In this document: piece by piece, positions 8,801-14,047 of the stretch | How the letters are laid out: each line of letters opens with the position of its first letter | Position numbering within the stretch: the first letter of the stretch is position 1 | Assembly (NCBI GenBank): GCA_021805955.1 | Contig: JAJZDO010000694.1 | Location: 1 to 14,047 of the forward strand | DNA from: Acidobacteriota bacterium | GTDB lineage: Bacteria > Acidobacteriota > Terriglobia > Terriglobales > Acidobacteriaceae | Reading direction: 5' to 3' | DNA: 14,047 bases | Position numbers and translations under genes: made by a program | The notes under the pieces: model-generated | Database searches by the model: none | Seen by the model: only the letters and a program-made list of their open reading frames with translations | What the model was told of the DNA's origin: nothing

Positions 8801-9606
8801 CCCTGCTCCGCAGAATAGCTGGAGACATTGACGTTAATCTGCTGAATGAACTCCGGTGGCGGACTGGCAAGGCTTTGACCGGAAGATCCGTATACAGAGG
8901 TGCTGGTATTGATGCTGCCACCAACGTTAGCGCCTTCGCCGATATTAAAGTTGAGCCGCTGGGAAACGCTCTGGCTGGTGGTCTTTCCGTTGAACAGGTT
9001 CGTGATGTCCACGCCGTTCAAGGTATAGGTGTTGCTGGTATCGCGCTGACCATTGGCCCAGATTGGCTGATTTCCCAGGCCTGCATTCACGCCGGTGCCG
9101 GCAAGAAACTCCGCGCTGACGCCCGGCGCCAGGACCGCAAGCTGGGTGAAGCTCCCCGTCGCCAGAGGCAGAGCGTTAATCATCTTCTGGTTCAGGCTAT
9201 AGCCATTGGTCGTATCCACCGCGTTCAGCATCGGGTTAGCATTGACCGAGACCGAGGTACTGACAGAACCAACCTTGAGCGGCGCAGCGAGGGTGGTCGT
9301 ACGATTTTCGTTGACCACGATGCCCGGGAAGCGGAGCTGATTGAAGCCATCGTGCGTGAATGTGAGCGTGTAGCTGCCAACCGGAAGGTTCAGAAATTGA
9401 TATTCGCCCCGGCGATTGGTGTGCGTCGTGCGGGTGAAACCATTCTTCTCACTGAAGAGGCTCACCGTTACATTCGGTAGCACGCCGCCATCCGGCGCGG
9501 TGGCGCTGCCCGCAATGGCGCCGAGCGTTTGCTGGCTCCAGACACGGTTGGCAGGAAGTAAAAGGCTGATGATGGCTAGAAGCGTAAGGAGGATTTTGCG
9601 CGGCAT
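5845..9606 (-). CDS. Oar-like TonB-dependent outer-membrane receptor (1253 aa)
   Basis: A second, longer receptor of the same architecture as its neighbour but clearly divergent in sequence. The signal peptide is about residues 1-24 (RKILLTLLAIISLLL, then VWSQ). The carboxypeptidase-regulatory-like domain is about 28-110 (PDGGVLPNVTVSLF, RRGEYQFLNLPVGSYTLTF). The plug region contains ALPLATGSFTQLAVLAPGV near 145 and YTLNGVDITNLFN further on. The long barrel ends ...VEMTVHVIF with a terminal Phe. The frame also opens at an ATG at 9636, but that has no Shine-Dalgarno and would put ten extra residues before the signal peptide. The ATG at 9606 has GAAGGGA about eleven bases upstream and is preferred. 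The gene follows the ribosomal operon terminator, so it needs its own promoter, which I could not identify. The transported ligand is unknown. Confidence 0.9.
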   Translation of the reverse strand: MPRKILLTLLAIISLLLPANRVWSQQTLGAIAGSATAPDGGVLPNVTVSLFSEKNGFTRTTHTNRRGEYQFLNLPVGSYTLTFTHDGFNQLRFPGIVVNENRTTTLAAPLKVGSVSTSVSVNANPMLNAVDTTNGYSLNQKMINALPLATGSFTQLAVLAPGVSAEFLAGTGVNAGLGNQPIWANGQRDTSNTYTLNGVDITNLFNGKTTSQSVSQRLNFNIGEGANVGGSINTSTSVYGSSGQSLASPPPEFIQQINVNVSSYSAEQGTTSGAHIDVNTVSGTNRWHGQVWATRATNWLNAAPFFYKSPAYAIPHNEQNPELHRFMGGGVAGGPIIPNKLFIFFGYQAQRVSDQSTGLSQLYVPTGLTNDRSLNGIEAACASYYGSQPSKCPAANQLNPVAVALLQAKLPNGEFLIPSSSANPVVGEPNVSLIQTSRFDADQATGDLDYDATTSDRLSLKYYYQHDPSFSPFSSSGQTEGFPQSEDSGAQVAAIQNNIIVNPHFTWEQRMGFSRQKVYSYFASQLNAANAGINLNGYTQFPGISIAQFQGVSASGGIGLGPTSDFVNSGYFQNRFAPSTNAIWTLGKHNLSAGFSYAYTQLNIRNHRTGIANLSIQTFPDFLNGNVHNGTILVGNSDRYYRSKESGAYVQDQWQLRPNLSITAGLRYDYDGPLYEKNGNLFNFDPARYQATPGAVINDGLIVAGNNKLYRTPGVSATTLKGRQWGISPRIGFAWSPSQNNGKVVFRGSYGIYYDRGEYFQYLSPPAGQGVSGPFGVTQEPPLANYFNANRGPGTLSAPFQGVDFNSGITNPADFVNLLPTINQLKQFGPPPFPIGNYNINNKLPYAENYMFDVQWQPRNDLAMTIGYAGNRGRHLIIPLPFNQPLIATPSNPVNGERYSYGYQILSPITGQPLSNEPYSTYSGGNVDIRVPYPGYDPNSTSFSAVGVSAYDALQAQLEKRLNHGVQISAAYTFSHTLDEQSDLGLFFTGDNPNRLQDSYGTADFDRTHVASIDFLFVAPKLHHGRRIVRKFTNGWQMTGIAIFQSGQPYSIYDYTGAVASAYYGTNISLLNPIVPLAPGYTPQNALTGHSGAFFDNSGNPIPAINPSAITVPLLAPGQNGIPPCDPTGGPNNGQLCDNYETGFAPPGERNIFRQLFQKRADISVQKATTFYDRYQVLYSFDVFNVTNTTSFDIPNNNTSIGNFSYQITPTTGNPFTDGVYTLPTYNNLNGFAQVQHTIGSPRVVEMTVHVIF

Positions 9607-9650
9607 CCGGATAAAGGTCCCTTCGGCGCAAACCATTACGGTCTGCGGCT

Positions 9651-9666
9651 CGCCCGGTATCGGGCG
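9651..9666. other. Small perfect stem-loop upstream of the 1253-aa receptor gene
   Basis: CGCCCG and CGGGCG flank a four-base loop in the 244-base gap between rplQ and the receptor start. It would lie about 45-60 bases upstream of the start codon, so it may be in the 5' untranslated region. The rest of this gap shows the ribosomal terminator and no convincing promoter. Function is unknown and chance occurrence is possible. Confidence 0.3.
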
Positions 9667-9792
9667 CCGTCGATGGTCCGGCCGTCCAGGCGTTGAAGGG
9701 GATGCTAGGGTTTGCGCTTGTCAGGAGTTTGAATGCGGAGTGAAGGCCCAGTAAATCCGGCTCGTGCTTTTTGTGAAGTGAAAGTTAAGTGG

Positions 9793-9830
9793 GAAAAGCA
9801 AAAGAGCGACGCACGCGGCGCCGCTCTTTT
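9793..9830 (-). terminator. Strong intrinsic terminator at the end of the ribosomal operon
   Basis: In minus-strand RNA, AAAAGAGCGGCG (9830-9819) pairs with CGTCGCTCTTTT (9811-9800) across a seven-base loop. This gives twelve pairs with one G-U, and the T-rich tail continues as GCTTTTC. It begins 20 bases after the rplQ stop. It is the best terminator in the window and marks the end of the map-to-rplQ transcript. Confidence 0.88.
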
Positions 9831-9850
9831 GATAAGAAGTGGAAGAAAAG

Positions 9851-10327
9851 CTACTTGGCTGGATCGCTGGGCGGACCCTGTTCGTCGGACTCGCTCATGG
9901 CCTTGTCCATCTCTTCGCGACGCTTGGCGCGCGCTTCTGCCCGCTTCTCGCGCTTCTCCTGCAGCAGCTTTTCGACGCCCAGCATTTCAATGAAGGCGGT
10001 TTCCGCGCCATCGCCCTTTTGATACCCACTGCGGATAATCCGCAGATAGCCACCATTGCGATCGCCGTAACGCGGCGCTACCGTGTCAAAAAGACGGGTG
10101 ACCGCATCGCGCGTCTGCAGGTACGCAAGCGCCTGACGGCGAGCATGCAGGTCGCCCCGCTTGCCCAGGGTGATGAGCCGCTCGACATGCGGGCGTGCTG
10201 CCTTGGCCTTGACCACCGTGGTCTCCACGCGGTCCTCAAGAATGATGGACGTCACCAGATTGCGCAGTGTTGCGCGGCGATGGCTGGTGTTCCGGCCCAG
10301 TTTGAATCCTGCTTTGCGATGACGCAT
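9851..10327 (-). CDS. rplQ: 50S ribosomal protein L17 with charged C-terminal extension
   Basis: A large-subunit ribosomal protein at the exit-tunnel side of the 50S particle. The first ~120 residues are typical L17: MRHRKAGFKLGRNTSHRRA, NLVTSIILEDRVETT, then ...GDRNGGYLRIIRSGYQKGDGA. The protein is 158 residues against about 120-130 usually. The extra about 35 residues are a Lys/Arg/Glu-rich helix-prone stretch (about 125-145) followed by an acidic, Pro-containing tail ending ESDEQGPPSDPAK. The start is set by the family N-terminus; the Shine-Dalgarno is weak (GAGAGAA). It is the last gene of the operon, 85 bases after rpoA, with a stem-loop in that gap. Confidence 0.97.
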   Translation of the reverse strand: MRHRKAGFKLGRNTSHRRATLRNLVTSIILEDRVETTVVKAKAARPHVERLITLGKRGDLHARRQALAYLQTRDAVTRLFDTVAPRYGDRNGGYLRIIRSGYQKGDGAETAFIEMLGVEKLLQEKREKRAEARAKRREEMDKAMSESDEQGPPSDPAK

Positions 10328-10364
10328 GGCGGTTCTCTCTATAAAAAAATTGCAATTGCGTTAC

Positions 10365-10410
10365 CGGGTGACAGCGGCTCCAGACTGTTGCGCCAGTCTG
10401 GAGCCACCCG
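10365..10410 (-). other. Intercistronic stem-loop between rpoA and rplQ
   Basis: A perfect 12-bp inverted repeat (10376-10387 with 10394-10405, GGCTCCAGACTG and its complement) has a six-base loop. An outer five-base pairing (CGGGT with ACCCG) closes around a six-base bulge. It starts two bases after the rpoA stop. No T-tract follows directly; the nearest T-run is about 15-20 bases beyond the structure, just before rplQ. A processing or mRNA-stability element, or partial attenuator, fits better than a full terminator. Confidence 0.75.
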
Positions 10411-10412
10411 AG

Positions 10413-11513
10413 TTAAAAGTTTTCCGGCTCTTCCTGCGGCACGAGCATATCGGATTCGAAGTCTTCGTCGTCTTCATCCTCATCGTCGCGGTGCGCCACG
10501 CTGGAAAGCACGTCGGCCGGCCGGATGCTGGTAGGCCCGGGAACGGCATTGCCGCTCTCGTCGATGCGCATGCCCAAAGACAGGCCCATCTGCGCCAGCA
10601 TCTCTTTAATTTCGTTCAGTGACTTGCGGCCGAAGTTCTTCGTCTTCAGCATCTCGGCTTCCGTCTTCTGGACCAGCTCGCCGATCGTCTGAATGCCCGC
10701 GTTCTTGAGGCAGTTGTAGCTGCGGACCGAGAGCTCGAGCTCTTCCACCGAGCGGTTCAGATTCTCATTGCGGATCAGCGGCTCGTGCGATCCGGAGGCT
10801 GCGTCGGATTCCAGCTCTTCTTCAAAGTTGATGAAGATGCTCATGTGATCTTTAAGCAGCTTTGCCGCCAGGCCAATGGCATCCACCGGAAGCACGGTGC
10901 CGTTCGTCCAGACTTCCAGCGTCAGCTTGTCATAATCGGTGATTTGACCAAGACGCGCTGCTTCAATGGCATAGTTCACTTTGCGTACAGGCGAGTGGAC
11001 GGAATCTACCGGAATAAAACCGATACCAAGGTCGGAGTCGAAGTTCTTGTCCGCCGCAACATATCCGCGACCGCGCTTCAGCCGCATCTCCATGTCCAGC
11101 TTGCCACCCTCGCTGACCGTCGCGATATAAACGTCTTTGTCGAGAATTTCGACATCCCCATCCGCTTCGATCATGCCGGAGGTGACGACACCGGGCTTGT
11201 CGGCGCGCAGATAGAGCGCCTTCGGGCCCTCTCCATTCAGCTTGAACGGCACCTGCTTCAGGTTCAGGATGACGTCGGTAGCATCTTCGACGACGCCCGG
11301 AATCGACTGAAATTCGTGCAGCACGCCTTCAATGTGAACCGCCGTAACCGCCGCACCCTCGATGGAGGACAGCAGAACCCGGCGAAGAGCGTTGCCGATG
11401 GTGGTGCCAAAGCCACGCTCGAACGGCTGCGCACTGAACTTACCGTATTTTTCGGTGAGCGATTCCAGATCGACTGAGAGACGTTTCGGTTTTTGAAATC
11501 CACGCCATAGCAT
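10413..11513 (-). CDS. rpoA: DNA-directed RNA polymerase subunit alpha
   Basis: The dimerising alpha subunit that nucleates RNA polymerase assembly and contacts promoter UP elements and activators. It is 366 residues. The N-terminal assembly domain is about 1-235, with [23 protein letters not shown] near 31. The C-terminal domain is about 252-315 ([39 protein letters not shown]). R264 and K297 correspond by alignment of motifs to E. coli R265 and K298, which bind UP-element DNA. About 50 residues follow the usual end of this domain, including a very acidic run at 343-353. The frame is open to a TTG at 11567, but the ATG at 11513 gives the family N-terminus [12 protein letters not shown] and has AAGGG ten bases upstream. 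It follows rpsD by 128 bases. Confidence 0.97.
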   Translation of the reverse strand: MLWRGFQKPKRLSVDLESLTEKYGKFSAQPFERGFGTTIGNALRRVLLSSIEGAAVTAVHIEGVLHEFQSIPGVVEDATDVILNLKQVPFKLNGEGPKALYLRADKPGVVTSGMIEADGDVEILDKDVYIATVSEGGKLDMEMRLKRGRGYVAADKNFDSDLGIGFIPVDSVHSPVRKVNYAIEAARLGQITDYDKLTLEVWTNGTVLPVDAIGLAAKLLKDHMSIFINFEEELESDAASGSHEPLIRNENLNRSVEELELSVRSYNCLKNAGIQTIGELVQKTEAEMLKTKNFGRKSLNEIKEMLAQMGLSLGMRIDESGNAVPGPTSIRPADVLSSVAHRDDEDEDDEDFESDMLVPQEEPENF

Positions 11514-11613
11514 AGTGTGTTTGCCCTTAACTTTCCCGCGCGGCAGGCGTCGCGAAGCATTTTGCAACGGCCGCGCCTTTTCTCCTGATTTTTAGTGAAT
11601 TCCGGCAAGCCAC

Positions 11614-11631
11614 GGCTGCCCTGCGGCAGCC
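11614..11631 (-). other. Intercistronic stem-loop after rpsD
   Basis: A perfect seven-base stem (GGCTGCC with GGCAGCC) has a four-base loop and begins ten bases after the rpsD stop codon. The following bases are not T-rich, so it is unlikely to be an intrinsic terminator. Its position resembles the larger stem-loop after rpoA. Confidence 0.55.
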
Positions 11632-11641
11632 TTGACTTTGC

Positions 11642-12271
11642 TTACTTGCTGTAAAGTTCGACGATCAGCTGTTCGTTGATCGGCAGATGAATGTCTTCCC
11701 GCTTCGGCAGCGAGAGAATCTTCCCGCTCATGCCATTCCGGTCGATCGAGATCCACTGCGGTGGCGCACCAGCTCCGCCGTTTTCGCGCGCTGCTTCAAA
11801 GACCGGCAGCGAGCGGCTGCCTTCGCGCACGCGAATTTCATCGCCCACGCCGACCTGATAGGACGGAATGTTGACCTTGCGGCCATTCACTTCCACGTGA
11901 CCGTGGCGCACAGCCTGACGCGCCTGGCGCCGCGAATTCGCGAATCCCATGCTGTAGACGATGCTGTCGAGACGACGCTCTAATTGCTGCAGCAGGAGTT
12001 CGCCGGTAACGCCGGTCGCCGCGTTGGCCTTCTCGTAGTAGGCGCGGAACTGCCCTTCGAGAGCAAAATACATGCGCTTGGCTTTCTGCTTTTCGCGCAA
12101 CTGCAAACCGTATCCGACGATCTTCGCCTTACGGTCGCGGCCATGCTGGCCGGGAGCAAAATTGCGCTTCTCAATCGCGCATTTGTCAGAAAAGCAGCGG
12201 GGGCCTTTTAGAAAAAGCTTGGTGCCTTCGCGACGGCAAAGGCGGCAGACGGGTCCTGTATAACGAGCCAC
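11642..12271 (-). CDS. rpsD: 30S ribosomal protein S4 (zinc-binding type), GTG start
   Basis: A primary 16S rRNA-binding protein of the 30S body, needed for assembly and decoding accuracy. It is 209 residues. The N-terminus [16 protein letters not shown] carries Cys at 9, 12, 26 and 31, the spacing of the zinc-binding S4 form known from Thermus. The S4 RNA-binding domain is about 96-160 ([33 protein letters not shown]). The C-terminal segment [14 protein letters not shown] is typical. The start codon is GTG, supported by AGGAG six bases upstream and by the family N-terminus. Unlike the tight rpsM-rpsK junction, it is separated from rpsK by 241 bases that can fold into a complex structure. S4 represses this operon in E. 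coli and its own gene in Bacillus, so autoregulation here is a reasonable inference. Confidence 0.98.
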   Translation of the reverse strand: MARYTGPVCRLCRREGTKLFLKGPRCFSDKCAIEKRNFAPGQHGRDRKAKIVGYGLQLREKQKAKRMYFALEGQFRAYYEKANAATGVTGELLLQQLERRLDSIVYSMGFANSRRQARQAVRHGHVEVNGRKVNIPSYQVGVGDEIRVREGSRSLPVFEAARENGGAGAPPQWISIDRNGMSGKILSLPKREDIHLPINEQLIVELYSK

Positions 12272-12277
12272 AAAAAT

Positions 12278-12282
12278 CTCCT
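12278..12282 (-). promoter_or_regulatory. Shine-Dalgarno deciding the rpsD GTG start
   Basis: AGGAG on the minus strand lies six bases before the GTG at 12271. No ATG gives the S4 N-terminus, so this site fixes the start. It lies 13 bases downstream of the last arm of the folded leader described for 12296-12426. Confidence 0.8.
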
Positions 12283-12295
12283 GAGTTCAGAGGTC

Positions 12296-12426
12296 GACCG
12301 GTTTACGGGCTAAGCCCTTCGTCCCGGTCCCAAAGTGATGGTTTCTTGTTCGTGCCCCTCTCCCATCCATCCGCGAGAGACCGCGAAAGACTGCTGGAAG
12401 GGAGCGGAAAGCGGCGTAAGAAACCA
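12296..12426 (-). ncRNA. Candidate structured leader RNA upstream of rpsD
   Basis: In mRNA orientation two structures can form in the 241-base rpsK-rpsD spacer. Domain A: TGGTTTCTT (12426-12418) pairs perfectly with AAGAAACCA (12347-12339). Nested inside, CTCCCTTCC (12404-12396) pairs with GGATGGGAG (12368-12360) at eight of nine positions. Nested again, CGCG (12385-12382) pairs with CGCG (12375-12372). Domain B: GACCGG (12329-12324) pairs with CCGGTC (12301-12296) around a small GGGC/GCCC hairpin (12317-12307). The nesting order is consistent in both domains and ends just before the rpsD ribosome-binding site. A ribosomal-protein (S4) leader or a transcript-processing element would fit. This is hand folding; no known family was matched. 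Confidence 0.45.
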
Positions 12427-12434
12427 ATAAATTT

Positions 12435-12460
12435 CCATCGCCTACCGCTCAGCCATCGCC
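12435..12460 (-). repeat. Short direct repeat in the rpsK-rpsD spacer
   Basis: GGCGATGG occurs twice on the minus strand (12460-12453 and 12442-12435), 18 bases apart, just upstream of the folded leader. Further toward rpsK, GGACC/GGTCC and TCCAT/ATGGA (12481-12495) make only weak hairpins. I see no convincing promoter in this part of the spacer. The repeat may be coincidental. Confidence 0.35.
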
Positions 12461-12512
12461 AGTGGACCGGTACTCTTTGGTCCATGGGCAATGGAAGGCA
12501 CCAACAATTAGT

Positions 12513-12932
12513 TTACACGCGGCGGCGCTTCGGTGGGCGGCAACCGTTATGCGGCACCGGCGTTACGTCGCGAATGGTGCGGACTTCCATTCCCGCCGAA
12601 GCCAGGGCACGAATCGCCGACTCGCGGCCGGAACCCGGCCCGCTGACCCGCACATCGACCGAGCGCATGCCATGTTCGCGCGCCTGGCTGGCAGCGTTGG
12701 CTGCTGCCTGCTGCGCCGCGAATGGGGTACCCTTGCGCGATCCGCGGAAGCCGAGCGAACCCGAACTCTTCCACGAAACCGTGTTGCCCTGCCCGTCGGT
12801 GATGGTGATGATGGTGTTGTTGAACGAGGCTTGAATATAGGCCACGCCGTACGGGACGCTTTTCCGTTCCCGCTTCTTGAACTTTTTGTTTTTGGCCGCC
12901 TTGCCGGCAGCGCCTGCCTGTGCCTTTGCCAT
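12513..12932 (-). CDS. rpsK: 30S ribosomal protein S11
   Basis: A small-subunit platform protein contacting the 16S rRNA near the E site. It is 139 residues, slightly longer than the usual about 129. The N-terminus is a Lys/Ala-rich basic tail (about 1-25). The conserved body follows: [44 protein letters not shown], then [24 protein letters not shown] and the C-terminal [16 protein letters not shown]. Its ATG overlaps the rpsM stop as TAATG, so translational coupling with rpsM is likely. It is followed by the unusually long spacer before rpsD. Confidence 0.98.
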   Translation of the reverse strand: MAKAQAGAAGKAAKNKKFKKRERKSVPYGVAYIQASFNNTIITITDGQGNTVSWKSSGSLGFRGSRKGTPFAAQQAAANAASQAREHGMRSVDVRVSGPGSGRESAIRALASAGMEVRTIRDVTPVPHNGCRPPKRRRV

Positions 12933-13312
12933 TACTTGGTCGCTTTCTTCTTACCGGCCACCGTACCGCGGCGTGGGCCTTTGCGCGTGCGCGCGTTGGT
13001 GTGCGTCCGCTGTCCGCGGACGGGCAGATTGCGCCGGTGACGCAGCCCGCGATAGCTCTGAATTTCCATCAGCCGCTTGATGTGCAGCGAGATGTCTTTG
13101 CGCAGATCGCCTTCGACCCCGCCTTCACTCTCAATAACCTGGCGAATTCGGTTGACCTCGTCTTCTCCCAGGTCCTGCAGCTTCTTGAATGCATCGACGT
13201 TCGCCGCGGCCAAAATCTTCAGCGCGCGCGAGTCCCCGATGCCGTAAATGTATGTGAGTGCGATCCGTGCCTGCTTGTTACGCGGCAGATCGACTCCGGC
13301 AATTCTGGCCAT
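12932..13312 (-). CDS. rpsM: 30S ribosomal protein S13
   Basis: A head protein of the 30S subunit that contacts the 50S subunit and the P-site tRNA through its basic tail. It is 126 residues. The N-terminus [14 protein letters not shown], the helix-turn region [17 protein letters not shown] and the motif [27 protein letters not shown] are all typical, and a Lys-rich tail follows. The ATG has GAGGA seven bases upstream. It is 167 bases downstream of rpmJ and overlaps rpsK by one base. Confidence 0.98.
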   Translation of the reverse strand: MARIAGVDLPRNKQARIALTYIYGIGDSRALKILAAANVDAFKKLQDLGEDEVNRIRQVIESEGGVEGDLRKDISLHIKRLMEIQSYRGLRHRRNLPVRGQRTHTNARTRKGPRRGTVAGKKKATK

Positions 13313-13343
13313 GAATGCTTCCTCGGGTCGTACTGTGCAGCAG

Positions 13344-13386
13344 CCGGTTTCCCGGTGCGGCAGTTGTGCGGAGGTGCTGACAACTG
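13344..13386 (-). other. Stem-loops in the rpmJ-rpsM spacer
   Basis: In mRNA orientation CAGTTGT (13386-13380) pairs perfectly with ACAACTG (13367-13361) around a 12-base loop. CCGG-GAAA-CCGG (13355-13344), a GNRA-capped short stem, follows about 20 bases before the rpsM Shine-Dalgarno. In gammaproteobacteria the S4 target of this operon lies immediately upstream of rpsM, but I do not see a matching pseudoknot here. The rest of the 167-base gap holds a small GCCGG/CCGGC hairpin (13450-13462) after rpmJ and nothing else clear. Confidence 0.35.
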
Positions 13387-13479
13387 TCCCCCGCGATGGA
13401 CGGCTCCGTTCGGGTTCTTCGCAAGCCTTAACTCCAGCTAACTAGCCCGGCCGGCAGCCGGCACAGAACAGCGAGGGCC

Positions 13480-13593
13480 TTAGCCCTGGCGCTGCTTGTG
13501 CTTGGTGTTTTCGCAGATCACACGCACCACCCCGCGGCGGTGGATGACCTTGCACTTATCGCAAATCTTTTTAACTGATGCCCGAACCTTCAT
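13480..13593 (-). CDS. rpmJ: 50S ribosomal protein L36 (zinc-binding)
   Basis: A very small large-subunit protein of 37 residues, read directly from the minus strand. It begins [20 protein letters not shown] and ends KHKQRQG. The zinc ribbon ligands are present: Cys11, Cys14, Cys27 and His32. This is the zinc-type (C+) paralogue; no zinc-free copy is in the window. A GGAAG sequence lies just upstream of the ATG. It sits 35 bases after infA, the common order in the spc/alpha region. Confidence 0.97.
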   Translation of the reverse strand: MKVRASVKKICDKCKVIHRRGVVRVICENTKHKQRQG

Positions 13594-13628
13594 CCGCTTC
13601 CATCTCTTTCCAACGTGCCAGATACCCG

Positions 13629-13847
13629 CTACTTGTAGCGGTAGACGATCCGCCCGCGATTGAGATCATACGGGCTCAGTTCGACCGCCACTTTATCGCC
13701 GGGAAGGATACGGATGAAGTTCTTCCGCATCTTGCCGGATACGTGCGCCAGTACCTGATGTTTGTTCTCCAGTTCCACACGGAACATGGCATTCGGCAAC
13801 GTCTCAACCACCGTTGCCATTACCTCAATTGCGTCTTCTTTCGACAA
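13629..13847 (-). CDS. infA: Translation initiation factor IF-1, TTG start
   Basis: A 72-residue OB-fold (S1-like) protein that binds the 30S A site during initiation. Conserved segments are [39 protein letters not shown] and [17 protein letters not shown], full length for the family. The start codon is TTG at 13847: it gives the exact family N-terminus, and GGAG lies six bases upstream. The next in-frame ATG is at codon 10 and would remove conserved residues. It is 72 bases after map and 35 before rpmJ. Confidence 0.96.
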   Translation of the reverse strand: MSKEDAIEVMATVVETLPNAMFRVELENKHQVLAHVSGKMRKNFIRILPGDKVAVELSPYDLNRGRIVYRYK

Positions 13848-13853
13848 ACTCTG

Positions 13854-13857
13854 CTCC
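13854..13857 (-). promoter_or_regulatory. Shine-Dalgarno deciding the infA TTG start
   Basis: GGAG on the minus strand lies six bases before the TTG at 13847. Together with the conserved [10 protein letters not shown]-terminus it supports the rare start codon. Confidence 0.7.
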
Positions 13858-13919
13858 AGCGTCGGCCCATTGCCTGCGGGTCCGGCTCACTGCTCTGCTA
13901 TACCGCCAGCCGCCGGCGT

Positions 13920-14047
13920 TCAGGCCGTCAGCACGTCGCAACCCTCGGCTCGCACGGCCACCGTGTGTTCAAAATGGGCGCTCAAACTGCCGTCGGCGGT
14001 CACTGCCGTCCATCCATCTTCCAGCACCCGAACCGCGTGTTTGCCGG
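13920..14047 (-). CDS. map: Type I methionine aminopeptidase, C-terminal end only
   Basis: The last 41 residues of the metalloenzyme that removes the initiator Met from new proteins; the gene continues off the right edge. The frame reads [20 protein letters not shown], then [21 protein letters not shown] and TGA. The Glu in HFEHT corresponds to the conserved metal ligand (E235 in the E. coli enzyme). The VLEDGWT segment is typical of type I MetAP. Being directly upstream of infA is the usual arrangement (secY-adk-map-infA) in many bacteria. Confidence 0.93.
   Translation of the reverse strand, partial: GKHAVRVLEDGWTAVTADGSLSAHFEHTVAVRAEGCDVLTA

Noticed and set aside
8542..9480. 312-codon plus-strand open frame opposite the 1253-aa receptor gene
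   Set aside because: Antisense shadow of the receptor N-terminal half in moderately GC-rich DNA; no family features.
9607..9636. Longer 1253-aa receptor starting at ATG 9636
   Set aside because: No Shine-Dalgarno upstream, and it would add ten residues ahead of a normal signal peptide.
11514..11567. Longer rpoA starting at TTG 11567
   Set aside because: The 18 extra residues are not part of the RpoA family; the ATG at 11513 gives the expected N-terminus and has an AAGGG upstream.
12303..12491. 62-codon minus-strand open frame inside the rpsK-rpsD spacer
   Set aside because: No recognisable protein, and its span coincides with the folded leader. A small leader peptide cannot be fully excluded but nothing supports it.
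1..14047. Mobile elements, CRISPR arrays, tRNA or rRNA genes, toxin-antitoxin or defence systems
   Set aside because: No repeat arrays, transposase-like frames, terminal inverted repeats or structural RNA genes were recognised; all long coding frames are explained by the listed genes.

Overview
The window looks like chromosome from an Acidobacteriota bacterium, probably class Terriglobia. Three things point that way: two very large Oar-like TonB-dependent receptors with an N-terminal carboxypeptidase-regulatory domain, a family greatly expanded in that phylum; an RpoA of the acidobacterial type with an acidic tail; and a moderately high GC content. This placement is inferred from protein character, because no search could be run.

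Layout from left to right. (1) Positions 2-850, plus strand: the 3' three quarters of metX (homoserine O-acetyltransferase, methionine biosynthesis), cut by the window edge. (2) Positions 951-974: a hairpin with T-rich flanks on both sides, probably a shared terminator for the converging metX and receptor genes. (3) Positions 994-9606, minus strand: an exported-protein block in transcription order of a 1253-residue Oar-like receptor, a secreted M28 zinc aminopeptidase with a fibronectin-III-like C-terminal domain, and a 1038-residue Oar-like receptor. The first receptor has its own terminator (5799-5834) and the peptidase has a candidate promoter (5688-5715). The peptidase and the second receptor are therefore probably one unit and the first receptor another. 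(4) Positions 9793-14047, minus strand: the downstream end of the spc/alpha ribosomal region in the order map (partial), infA, rpmJ, rpsM, rpsK, rpsD, rpoA, rplQ, closed by a strong intrinsic terminator at 9793-9830.

How the genes work together. The right third is core gene expression: N-terminal Met removal, initiation factor 1, proteins of both ribosomal subunits and the alpha subunit of RNA polymerase. The S4 gene (rpsD) lies here and S4 is a known autoregulator of this operon in other bacteria. The middle block is consistent with capture and digestion of extracellular or periplasmic peptides, although the receptor substrates cannot be read from sequence.

I found no mobile element, CRISPR array, tRNA or rRNA. 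The most interesting non-coding signal is the 241-nt spacer between rpsK and rpsD. On the mRNA strand it can form two independent nested structures ending just upstream of the rpsD ribosome-binding site, which would suit a ribosomal-protein leader RNA. Further stem-loops without U-tracts follow the stop codons of rpsD and rpoA. No gene-free stretch exceeds 300 bases.
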